From NCBI GenBank assembly GCA_002256935.1, contig NCGL01000005.1:41015-105014 (forward strand): DNA of 64,000 bases. Reading direction: 5' to 3'. The position numbers and the translations under genes were made by a program. Of the stretch, positions 28,397 to 35,403 are shown in pieces. This stretch comes from Bdellovibrio sp. 28-41-41. GTDB taxonomy: Bacteria; Bdellovibrionota; Bdellovibrionia; Bdellovibrionales; Bdellovibrionaceae. Position 1 is the first letter of the stretch, and the number at the start of each line of letters is the position of its first letter. The notes beneath the pieces were generated by a model. That model was not told where the DNA came from. It searched no databases and saw only the letters and a list, made by a program, of their open reading frames with translations.

Positions 28397-29529
28397 TTTG
28401 TACTCCATAGAGGATGGTCAGTACAGTTTTCAAGCACCAAATGCTGTATGACCGATTCAAAACCATTTTTAAAATGTTCTCTTTGTCGAACATAACTCGG
28501 TCCTTTTGCAATCACCGCCCCAATAAAAGCAAAAAACGAATCGTAGTTAAATTCGGTACTGATTTGATTCAGGGAAGAAACCACTTCGGCCCAAATTTCT
28601 GGAAACGGAACAGAGTTACCTTCTAGGTCTTTAATTAATTCGCATTGCACGCCATGCCTTGAAGCTCGCCACTTGTTCTCTCTCAGCAGCCATTCCGGTG
28701 GTGGAGAAAATTTACGTCCCGAAGTCAATTCCCGATCAATAAACACTGCCAACGAATGAATTAATGCAACAAGTGACTCGACTTCTTTAATAGTGGGAGG
28801 GCAATCAGCTATCCGAACCTCTATTGTTCCAAATTCTAAGTTCGGTCGGATATCCCACCAAAGATCCTTGATCGATTGAATAGATTTAGAATGTACCAAC
28901 CGGGCTACTAGATCTTCAAATTCAACCCAGCTACCTACAAGGCAAGGATGTCCTCCCGTTGGAATAGCCTCAAAAAAAGTGATTCGACTAGATGCCAGCC
29001 CCGTATCTTCTCGATGCCAATAGGGAGAGCTTGCAGAAATGGCTAACAATATTGGTAAATAATGGCAAAGGGCATTATTCATCATTATGGCATGTTCTCC
29101 ATTCTTCATACCAAGATGCACATGCAGCCCAAATATCTGCAGCCTTCGGGTAATCCATTTATTTCTATCGACAAGTGAAAAATACCGACTTGATGGCGTA
29201 AGAATCCGATCAGAATAGTGCGCGAATGGATGCGTTCCTGCCATCATAACTTCGGCGCCGTGAGCCTTAGCAGAATCTCTGACCGTTTTGAGAGAGGCCC
29301 GAAGGGAGGCACCAACTTCATAAGCATTTTCACAAATTGGTGTATCTATTTCCAACATACTTTGGAAAATCTCAGATTTAATATGCGTCGCTTCCAGATC
29401 ATTTTTTAAAGAATCCAATATGGCCGGACCGACAGGATATAAATCTCCAGTTTCTGGAGCAATCAACTGAATTTCCACTTCCACACCAAGACGAATCGAC
29501 TTATTCTCAGAAAAAACTAATTTTGACAA
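28393..29529 (-). CDS. GCS2-type carboxylate-amine ligase (YbdK-like)
   Basis: The 378-residue protein has the GCS2 family layout: LGVEVEIQLIAP, EIFQSMLEIDTPIC, FGLHVHLGM and SRITFFEAIPTGG, then IEVRIADCPP. These ATP-grasp-like ligases join a carboxylate to an amine, classically glutamate to cysteine in weak gamma-glutamylcysteine synthases. It is translationally coupled to the downstream antiporter-like gene. A link to the neighbouring betaine-type transporter is possible but unproven. Confidence 0.8.
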   Translation of the reverse strand: MSKLVFSENKSIRLGVEVEIQLIAPETGDLYPVGPAILDSLKNDLEATHIKSEIFQSMLEIDTPICENAYEVGASLRASLKTVRDSAKAHGAEVMMAGTHPFAHYSDRILTPSSRYFSLVDRNKWITRRLQIFGLHVHLGMKNGEHAIMMNNALCHYLPILLAISASSPYWHREDTGLASSRITFFEAIPTGGHPCLVGSWVEFEDLVARLVHSKSIQSIKDLWWDIRPNLEFGTIEVRIADCPPTIKEVESLVALIHSLAVFIDRELTSGRKFSPPPEWLLRENKWRASRHGVQCELIKDLEGNSVPFPEIWAEVVSSLNQISTEFNYDSFFAFIGAVIAKGPSYVRQREHFKNGFESVIQHLVLENCTDHPLWSTK

Positions 29530-29600
29530 TAGGCCACCCTTCTAGCGGCGACCCTACCAACTAAAAACTTCCGATTATGAAAAACGCTCTCGGAACCCGA

Positions 29601-29641
29601 AAAACTAAAATGTTTGAAATTAACGCTATCATTTTAGTTTT
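29601..29641. promoter_or_regulatory. 12-bp perfect inverted repeat upstream of the ligase gene
   Basis: AAAACTAAAATG (29601-29612) and its exact complement CATTTTAGTTTT (29630-29641) are separated by 17 bases. The site lies 72 bases before the ligase start, where an operator or attenuator hairpin might be. The role is not known. Confidence 0.4.
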
Positions 29642-29697
29642 CCACCTACAACATCAAAGCACCTTTAATAGCTCACTTATATCGGCACGCTTTGTAT

Positions 29698-29834
29698 TGA
29701 CCTGCTCCCAGATGTTGATCCAAATACTAAGAGACATATCTGAAATCAACCGGTCTTTGATTATTTGTTAAAGTTTCAGGTGCCGGCGGTTTATAACCAA
29801 GGCTGCTGTGGGGCCTGATTGTGTTGTATTCAAA
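29698..29834 (-). mobile_element. IS3-family insertion sequence end with transposase tail
   Basis: On the minus strand, 29727-29834 reads FEYNTIRPHSSLGYKPPAPE and ends shortly after, the hallmark C-terminus of IS3-family OrfB transposases. A terminal TGACCTG (plus strand from 29698) resembles the inverted repeat of such elements. Only about 140 bases remain. It interrupts the GNAT-like reading just upstream. Confidence 0.75.
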
Positions 29835-29841
29835 CCGTCAC

Positions 29842-30069
29842 CTACACCGCTTGGAATGAAAAAGTAACTAGCCAGAGGTGAGTGCATTTGCGTGCCCTCG
29901 CTTCTGCTTCGATTGTTTGAATTAATTGCTTTCCAGTTCCTTTGCCGCGCTGTTGGTCTGAGACCCAAAGGTGAGCAAGGAAAAAATAATTCCAATGAGT
30001 AAAGCCATTTGCGCCAGCAAGCAAGTTTTCCATCGAATCTTTGATTTGAAATGTAAGTTCAGTCTTACC
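29842..30069 (-). pseudogene. GNAT acetyltransferase fragment cut by the IS end
   Basis: The reading has HLWVSDQQRGKGTGKQLIQT, motif A of GNAT acetyltransferases with the R/Q-x-x-G-x-G acetyl-CoA loop, and then CTHLWLVTFSFQA. It stops there, exactly where the IS3 end begins; normally a C-terminal FY..GF segment follows. The N-terminus is also broken by a stop before 30069. Confidence 0.6.
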
Positions 30070-30217
30070 CTAGGGAAAAAAGCTTTAACCAGCGCTTTGA
30101 ACAAAACGACGGATCTTTTTTCTGAAAAGCTGAAGTCAGCACCAGAATATTCTCTAGTCCAGGGACCCATTCAAATCCAAATTCTAATTACGGATGAAGG
30201 CAAGCTCTCACAATGAA

Positions 30218-30478
30218 CTATCTATATACGTCTTTTCTATGGGAAACGTTAACTATAAGGACTATTAAAACCCCGTCTTCGATTTGGTATAGCACCCTAA
30301 AGTTACCGTACCTAATTCTATATGTATCTGACATTCCTTCGAGTTTTTTATATCCAACCGGCCGTGGGGTTTTTCCAAGATCCAGGATTCTGGCTATTAA
30401 TGCTGCCTTGTCTCTTTTGGGTAGCTTATGGAATTCCTTTTCTGCAGATTTCCGCCACTCAATACTATATGACGCCAT
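30218..30478 (-). CDS. RelE/ParE-type toxin
   Basis: The 86-residue protein carries WRKSAEKEFHKLPK, LEGMSDTYRIRYGNFRVLYQ and VSHRKDVYR, the RelE superfamily pattern. Such proteins cut mRNA on the ribosome or, for ParE, poison gyrase. The upstream antitoxin gene overlaps it by 14 bases. Key Arg and His/Tyr positions appear intact, so it should be functional. Confidence 0.85.
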   Translation of the reverse strand: MASYSIEWRKSAEKEFHKLPKRDKAALIARILDLGKTPRPVGYKKLEGMSDTYRIRYGNFRVLYQIEDGVLIVLIVNVSHRKDVYR

Positions 30479-30704
30479 CGGCTTTCATTTTTTTAAGAAC
30501 TTTCTCCATGGAAATTCTCGGCTCATTTTTTCTTCTTTTTATCGTTTTAATATCTTCAAGATCTTCTTCCATGTCAGAGAAATAAGCTGCAAGAGCTTTG
30601 TTAATAACATCAGAAATAGAAAGATCCTCGCCAGCCGCGTAAACTCTAGCGGCCCGATGCATATCTGGATCTACGTATATTGTCGATTTTTTAGCTGCTC
30701 CCAT
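30465..30704 (-). CDS. Antitoxin of the RelE-type pair (ribbon-helix-helix-like)
   Basis: The 79-residue protein (ATG 30704, GAGG just upstream) begins KKSTIYVDPDMHRAARVYAA, a ribbon-helix-helix pattern, and has an acidic/basic C-terminal tail suited to toxin wrapping. It precedes and overlaps the toxin gene and probably autoregulates the pair. A GTG at 30710 is an alternative start. Confidence 0.8.
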   Translation of the reverse strand: MGAAKKSTIYVDPDMHRAARVYAAGEDLSISDVINKALAAYFSDMEEDLEDIKTIKRRKNEPRISMEKVLKKMKADGVI

Positions 30705-30781
30705 AAACACCTCATTACCATTTTAGCATTATTGCCGCAAAAAGGCAATTTTTAACAAATAGCAAACAACAAGGAGATAAA

Positions 30782-30937
30782 ATGCAAGAAAATCAACAAC
30801 CTGAACCTATGAAGAAAACGGGCTTGGTTAAAAAGAAGCAAGTTTTAAAGAAGCTGGATCCAGATTCAGCTAAGCTACTTCAGGCAATCAAGGACAAAAT
30901 CAGTATCCTAAAGCGAGAGCCTATTTGGTCGACGTAG
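30782..30937 (+). CDS. 51-residue basic protein
   Basis: An ATG at 30782 with AAGGAG eight bases before it opens 51 codons (MQENQQPEPMKKTGLVKKKQ and so on) to a TAG. The protein is highly charged and Lys-rich. No homology recognised. It is followed by another small gene on the same strand, perhaps in the same operon. Confidence 0.5.
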   Translation: MQENQQPEPMKKTGLVKKKQVLKKLDPDSAKLLQAIKDKISILKREPIWST

Positions 30938-31019
30938 ACCGTGGAGGATAAAACCTTAACAATTTCGATATGTTGCAAAACAAAAACCTATGCTATATTA
31001 GACAAAACAGGAGATACCT

Positions 31020-31208
31020 ATGTCAGAGCAAAAGCCTAGAATCGGCCAAAAGGGCGCAGGTCGTGAAATCGCCAAAAAATTAAGCGAAATGCGTCGCAAG
31101 CCCCTTTCTCAAAAGATTTTAAATATCGTTGGTGAAATCAGCGAACGCGAAAAGACAAACCAAAATGATAAAAAGAGTGTCGCTAAACCTAAGGATGCGG
31201 AGGTTTAG
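31020..31208 (+). CDS. Small charged protein, candidate antitoxin
   Basis: A 62-residue reading with AGGAGA before its ATG. The protein is Lys/Glu-rich with an N-terminal GQKGAGREIAKKLSEMRRK stretch. It overlaps the next gene by 14 bases. That layout, and the PIN-like partner, suggest an antitoxin, but no DNA-binding fold is evident. Confidence 0.55.
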   Translation: MSEQKPRIGQKGAGREIAKKLSEMRRKPLSQKILNIVGEISEREKTNQNDKKSVAKPKDAEV

Positions 31209-31860
31209 AGATGTTTTTGAACAAACTAATGATCTGCTTGATCTTGTGGTCGAAAACAAAGTTCCGCTCTATTACAATGTCAACGTTCGTGCTGAGTTTT
31301 TAGAAATTCAGCGAAGAATTACCTTTACCGACGCACTCTTAAGTTTCGAATCCCAAACAAAACTCGCAACTTTGCCGCTCGATCTTTCAAAGAAATTAAA
31401 GTCAATCCGTTCAAATCAAACCAAACGAGAAACAGATGGACGTAAAAATCTTCGTCTAAGTGAATCCGATATAAAAGATTTCAAGTCGTCGATGATCCAA
31501 GAAACAGTTCCATCGGGAAATCTTTGGCGGGAATTTTGCCGCGAATTTGTCGGCGACCAGCTACTCCACATATGGGAAGATGTAGAGGAAAAGTTCGGCT
31601 TAAACCCTTTAAATATTCGAAACAATGATAAGGATCAGTTTATTGTAGAAGCACCTATTTGGGAAGATGCTGTAGAACTAATGAGTTCAGAGGGGCTTTC
31701 GAGTGCAGATGCAATGATCGTAAACATGTTCCAATCGTCCAAGCTTGAAGCCATTCTTTCGAGCGATGCTGACGTAGGCACAGCCGTGGAGAGTCTAAAA
31801 CGTGCCGACAAAATCGGAATTCTTCCCGACAAAGTTTTGAAATCAATAGTAATTGGGTAA
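31195..31860 (+). CDS. PIN-like domain protein, candidate toxin
   Basis: The product is about 221 residues from the ATG at 31195. The N-terminus reads FEQTNDLLDLVVENKVPLYY, resembling the PIN start DTNxLLDLV but with Gln where the first Asp should be. The C-terminus has SADAMIVNMFQSSKLEAILSSDAD, matching the later PIN acidic cluster. PIN toxins are Mg-dependent RNases. An insertion of about 90 residues lies in between. The family call is moderate and activity is uncertain. An earlier ATG at 31165 is possible. Confidence 0.5.
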   Translation: MRRFRDVFEQTNDLLDLVVENKVPLYYNVNVRAEFLEIQRRITFTDALLSFESQTKLATLPLDLSKKLKSIRSNQTKRETDGRKNLRLSESDIKDFKSSMIQETVPSGNLWREFCREFVGDQLLHIWEDVEEKFGLNPLNIRNNDKDQFIVEAPIWEDAVELMSSEGLSSADAMIVNMFQSSKLEAILSSDADVGTAVESLKRADKIGILPDKVLKSIVIG

Positions 31861-31901
31861 AACATCAAATACTATATTTCTCCTATAAAAAAAGGGGTCG
31901 A

Positions 31902-32345
31902 ATGAATGAACGGCAGATAGAAAAAATAATTAGAAACTGCTTAAGAGAAATCGCACGCGAACAGCCCCCTTAGATATTGCTCGAATTGGGGAACCTGCTA
32001 TTGCATTTCGATTAGGGGTTGAGCTTGCAAAACAACGAGAATTTCAAGAGTATAAAATCGACTCTGAATATAATCGTGATGTTGCCGCGGAAGATTTTAA
32101 AAGAGTTGGTCATGACAGAGGAAGAATTACATCTTATTGTGCATAAACGCACTGCTAACCCTGATGACAACCTTCTTGTAATCGAGATCAAGTGGAAAAA
32201 CTCTCCTGAAGAAAAAATAGAATTAGACCGATTAAAACTTGGAGATATAAGAGAAAGATACTCATACGATTTTTGTATATTGCTTATACTACCACGCAAT
32301 TTTAATAATTTTGAAAACAACAGTGTCATTGAGTTCATTCGTTAA
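31902..32345 (+). pseudogene. Nuclease-like gene broken into three frames
   Basis: Three readings join in order: MNERQIEKIIRNCLREIARE (from 31902), then shifted LDIARIGEPAIAFRLGVELA continuing to KIDSEYNRD, then shifted LHLIVHKRTANPDDNLLVIE and IKWKNSPEEKIELDRLKLG. The spacing D-(x)-VIEIKW is like a PD-(D/E)xK nuclease core. Two frameshifts disable the gene. Confidence 0.6.
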
Positions 32346-32381
32346 TCCTGTCCTTTGAACTTTCTGTAAAGACAATTAATT

Positions 32382-32407
32382 CCTCCTGCCGGGAAGTACG
32401 CAGGAGG
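32382..32407. repeat. 8-bp hairpin CCTCCTGC/GCAGGAGG
   Basis: CCTCCTGC (32382-32389) pairs with GCAGGAGG (32400-32407) around a 10-base loop. No T run follows. It lies between the broken nuclease and integrase remnants; perhaps an old terminator. Confidence 0.4.
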
Positions 32408-32421
32408 GATAAGAAACTACA

Positions 32422-32874
32422 CCTAAATTTTACTACTTCCACTGTAGGTTGCGGTTTGAAAAGGGGCCATTTACGAGTTATTCCTGTATTGAATTATCTT
32501 CTTTAAATTTTCTAATGATTCTTTTGTTGATTTCAAAAAGGAAGATAGGTTCGCAAGAGCCGATCTTTATGAATGAACAACGACAGCCGACAGACCACAA
32601 CAACTTTATCAAACGAAAGTACGACCAGGATTTAGAGCACTGGACAAAGAAAACAAGTAACAAAACGATCAGATTTCACGATTTACGTCACACGGCTACA
32701 ACGCTTTTAATCAGCGGCGGAGTGGACCTTAAGACGGTAAAGGAAATCTGCGGTCACGCCAAGATTGAAACAACAATGATGTACGCACATCTAGTTGGAA
32801 GAAGCATCGAGAAGGTGGCCCGATCGTTTTCAATATCATTTAAGAGAGAGGAAGAATTCACGGAAGTTCCCTAG
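32422..32874 (+). pseudogene. Tyrosine integrase C-terminal remnant with frameshift
   Basis: An upstream frame reads GLKRGHLRVIPVLNYLL, the usual integrase sheet, then stops. A shifted frame runs to FHDLRHTATTLLISGGVDLK, EICGHAKIETTMMYAHL with the active-site R, H and Y box. The N-terminal core-binding domain is missing. It faces the intact integrase of the conjugative element and probably belongs to an earlier integrated element. Confidence 0.7.
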
Positions 32875-32944
32875 TGTTCCTAAAGGCGTAGACCCTTTGT
32901 GGACCCTTTTTGTGATTCTTAAGTTTTTATGGAATTAGTTAAAA

Positions 32945-32960
32945 CAGCCAAGTTATTGAA
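32945..32960. other. Candidate left attachment repeat (attL)
   Basis: CAGCCAAGTTATTGAA here matches CAGCTAAGTTATTGAA at 54672-54687 in 15 of 16 bases, same orientation. The pair brackets the whole integrase-to-conjugation block, with the integrase about 180 bases inside. Alternative ends are possible. Confidence 0.35.
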
Positions 32961-32961
32961 A

Positions 32962-33002
32962 CTCCAAGTGAAAACTTGGAGCGGAAATTTTTAAGCTTCC
33001 GC
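32962..33002. terminator. Tandem hairpins next to the candidate attachment site
   Basis: CTCCAAGT/ACTTGGAG (32962-32969 with 32974-32981, GAAA loop), then GCGGAA (32981-32986) with TTCCGC (32997-33002). A short T run lies between. They could terminate the integrase transcript or bind recombination proteins. Confidence 0.45.
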
Positions 33003-33141
33003 GGATCACTGTGAACCTCGAAAAAGTTAGTTCCTTCAAGGGTTTGCTCGTTTTTCTTTAGCCCAGGACTCTCTAACAAGCCAAAACAAGCCCTGGACCC
33101 TTTTTACAACACTATTTCTCGGTATTTCAAGACCTTTCAAG

Positions 33142-34335
33142 TTAGGCAGCTTCCTGCGTAGTCTCAAAGGTTTTTGAAATATGCTCTTCAAGCGTTGTAT
33201 GCGCTGGAACGAATAAATCGCCCAAACGTTCAGTTTTGCTTCTCTCAGTGATACCAGCCAGACGCACATAAATTCGAAACGTCTTCAAGTTTGACCAGCC
33301 GCCAATTGCCATGACGGTTGCTTGATCGACCCCTGTAGCCAGCATGTGAGTTGCAAAACAGGCACGAAGTGTATGGAACCTGACCGAGCGTATGCCGATC
33401 TCTTCGCAGAACCTACGAAGCACAATCGCTTGCTCGCTTCTCAGCCACTCCTCGTGACGCGGAAACAAGAACGGACTTTCGGGATCTGCCTGCATAAGCT
33501 CTGCGATTATCGGACGAATGGCTTTTGCAATCGGAGCCGTTCGCCAGTAACCAGCCTTTGTACTCTTGGCTGAATCCTTAAACCAGTCCCAAGACTCTTT
33601 GATTCGGATAAACCCTTCTGGAAGAAGCACATTCTCTTTTCTTAAAGCGAAAAGTTCGCTTGATCGCATCCCGGTCATAAGCGCTACCGCCCAAACAGCA
33701 TACCAGGGGTGCTTTCTTGCTTTTGCTTCGACAAGCAGCTTTTGAATCTCTGAGACGGTCAAAATCTCAACGTCTGTATCCTTTTCACTGAGATCAAACA
33801 TCACTCCATGAACAGGACTATGTAAAACGTCTTTAATAATGCCTTCTTGTACTCCATATCTAAATACTAGGTTGATGGTAGTTTTAATCTTATGAATGGT
33901 TGAGACTTTTAAATCTTCACCAACACAATTTAAGAGTAAGTCCTTTCCATCTTTAATCGTAAGTTCCTTACAAGGCCGGTCCATCCAATCCTTTGTCCAA
34001 ACATTGAGTATGCACATTGCGGTATTGATAGATTTGTCTGTTATTGTTTTCAAAGTGACGGGATTTCTATAAAGCCTTAAAGCTTCCTCGTTCCACTTTT
34101 TAACAACAACGTTCCAGCGGCTTCCTCTATTTTCCTCGTCGCACAATGCTTTTGTTGCGACTTGAATCAAGATTTTTTCGACCCGCTGGGCCTCAGATAA
34201 GGTTTTACATTTTTTGTATTTTTGAATTCGAATACGGGGATCAATCTCGCTTCTAAGATGAACATAGACCTCGTAACGAGGTTGCCCAGTAATCTTATCA
34301 ATATAATTTCTAATTGCCATTCTAATATCCTCCAT
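33142..34335 (-). CDS. Tyrosine recombinase, integrase of the conjugative element
   Basis: The 397-residue protein has an AP2-like N-terminal arm, a SAM-like core-binding domain (about 90-170) and a catalytic domain: Arg in TGMRSSELFAL, HTLR in RFHTLRACFATHML, and Tyr in TFRIYVRLAG. All catalytic positions visible are intact. It overlaps the HTH gene upstream by 14 bases, so both are co-expressed. It should integrate and, with the HTH protein, excise the element. Confidence 0.9.
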   Translation of the reverse strand: MEDIRMAIRNYIDKITGQPRYEVYVHLRSEIDPRIRIQKYKKCKTLSEAQRVEKILIQVATKALCDEENRGSRWNVVVKKWNEEALRLYRNPVTLKTITDKSINTAMCILNVWTKDWMDRPCKELTIKDGKDLLLNCVGEDLKVSTIHKIKTTINLVFRYGVQEGIIKDVLHSPVHGVMFDLSEKDTDVEILTVSEIQKLLVEAKARKHPWYAVWAVALMTGMRSSELFALRKENVLLPEGFIRIKESWDWFKDSAKSTKAGYWRTAPIAKAIRPIIAELMQADPESPFLFPRHEEWLRSEQAIVLRRFCEEIGIRSVRFHTLRACFATHMLATGVDQATVMAIGGWSNLKTFRIYVRLAGITERSKTERLGDLFVPAHTTLEEHISKTFETTQEAA

Positions 34336-34564
34336 AAGTTACAGAGGAATTTATTAGAGTGTCGATTTCAGTTTTGTTAAGGTAAACTCGGCGTCCCAGT
34401 CGGTACACTCGAAATACACCTCGACAAATTAAAATCCTAACAGCATTTTCCGTTCGGCTAAGATACTTAGCCGAATCTTTCACAGTCATCCATATTAAGT
34501 TATCAAAGAGCAGTTTGTCTGATTTACCTTCTATAGAAGGTAAATCTATTGTTTTTTCTTTCAT
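34322..34564 (-). CDS. Excisionase-like helix-turn-helix protein
   Basis: The about 80-residue protein (ATG 34564, AAGGA upstream) has WMTVKDSAKYLSRTENAVRI, then FRVYRLGRRVYLNKTEIDTL: a MerR/excisionase-type winged HTH. Its gene overlaps the integrase start by 14 bases, a typical xis-int layout. An upstream in-frame ATG is less likely. Confidence 0.75.
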   Translation of the reverse strand: MKEKTIDLPSIEGKSDKLLFDNLIWMTVKDSAKYLSRTENAVRILICRGVFRVYRLGRRVYLNKTEIDTLINSSVTYGGY

Positions 34565-34621
34565 AAATTTAATTCCTTCACTCCCATTTCGCAAGGGAAA
34601 ACGAGCAAGTTAATGCATCGA

Positions 34622-34658
34622 AAAATGAACAATTTTGTATTTCAAAATTGTTCATTTT
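34622..34658. terminator. 16-bp perfect hairpin ending the conjugation operon
   Basis: AAAATGAACAATTTTG (34622-34637) and its exact complement (34643-34658), loop TATTT. It lies 50-90 bases beyond the last small gene of the minus-strand operon and is followed, on that strand, by T residues, so it can terminate that transcript. Confidence 0.6.
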
Positions 34659-34710
34659 CATTGGCAACCGTGCAGCGAAATTGCACACATATAAATGGAC
34701 ATGGCTACCG

Positions 34711-34872
34711 CTATTTGAACGCACTTGTTTCTAAAATCGATTCTTCGCCGTCCGCGCTTGGTGAAGTTCCAAAAATGAAAAGAACTGCTATTAGTAGAGC
34801 CAAAATATTCAACGCTTCCTTGAGAAAATGAAGCAGCGGGACAACTGAAAAATTGATAGTCTTTATGGTCAA
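34711..34872 (-). CDS. 53-residue small membrane protein
   Basis: A TTG start at 34872, with GGGGG eight bases upstream, opens 53 codons to TAG at 34711. A single hydrophobic helix (ALNILALLIAVLFIFG) is followed by an acidic tail (PSADGEESILETSAFK). It directly follows the small lipoprotein gene in the same operon. No homology recognised. Confidence 0.5.
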   Translation of the reverse strand: MTIKTINFSVVPLLHFLKEALNILALLIAVLFIFGTSPSADGEESILETSAFK

Positions 34873-34885
34873 GCAAAAGACCCCC

Positions 34886-35038
34886 TTATTTGATTAGTGT
34901 TATAATTGCTAACGATTGCGACTCGATGAGCGATACGGCTTTGTCTTGTTTTTCTTGTCGGGAGGTAAGCACCGCGCAACCAATCAAACAAACGGCAACT
35001 GCTGATGTCGAAAATTTTAGAAATGAATTTCTAATCAC
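34886..35038 (-). CDS. 50-residue lipoprotein at the end of the relaxase operon
   Basis: The GTG at 35038 overlaps the stop of the upstream gene (GTGA), with GGAGG just before. It encodes MIRNSFLKFSTSAVAVCLIG plus lipobox Cys (LIGC) and a short helical tail. Small lipoproteins at this place in conjugative elements often serve in entry exclusion (as TrbK does). That role is inference. Confidence 0.55.
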   Translation of the reverse strand: MIRNSFLKFSTSAVAVCLIGCAVLTSRQEKQDKAVSLIESQSLAIITLIK

Positions 35039-35388
35039 TTTTCACCTCCATTGCTACGTTTTAATGATTTTTTACCTCCGGATTCAACTTGAAGTCGGAC
35101 CCAATCAAAAAATGGAATGTTCGGGTCTTCTTGTTTGTACCTAAGCTCAAGCCAATCTTTTGAACCTTCACGTTCCTTCTGAAGTTCAGGAATTGGTTTT
35201 TGCCAGTAGTCTTCAATTAATTTTTCGAGATACCTAGAGCAACTAATTTTTCTCTTATATGTTTGGTCTTTGTTGATTTCTTTGCGCCCATTCTCAATAA
35301 TTTGCCTGTGCTTTTCGCTTACTCTGATAACTTTCCCAGAATTTTCACTTTTTTCAGTTTGTCCTATTTTTACTTTTACAGATTCCAT
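35035..35388 (-). CDS. Small charged protein downstream of the relaxase
   Basis: The 117-residue protein is hydrophilic and Lys/Glu-rich with a helical centre (KHRQIIENGRKEINKDQTYK). I recognise no domain. It lies 15 bases after the relaxase stop and overlaps the small lipoprotein start, so it belongs to the transfer operon; possibly an auxiliary DNA-processing protein. Confidence 0.6.
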   Translation of the reverse strand: MESVKVKIGQTEKSENSGKVIRVSEKHRQIIENGRKEINKDQTYKRKISCSRYLEKLIEDYWQKPIPELQKEREGSKDWLELRYKQEDPNIPFFDWVRLQVESGGKKSLKRSNGGEK

Positions 35389-35403
35389 TTACTTTCTCCT
35401 TTC

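Noticed and set aside
30213..30755. 180-codon plus-strand reading
   Set aside because: It is the antisense shadow of the RelE toxin and antitoxin genes, with no domain and Phe/Ser-rich composition typical of shadows.
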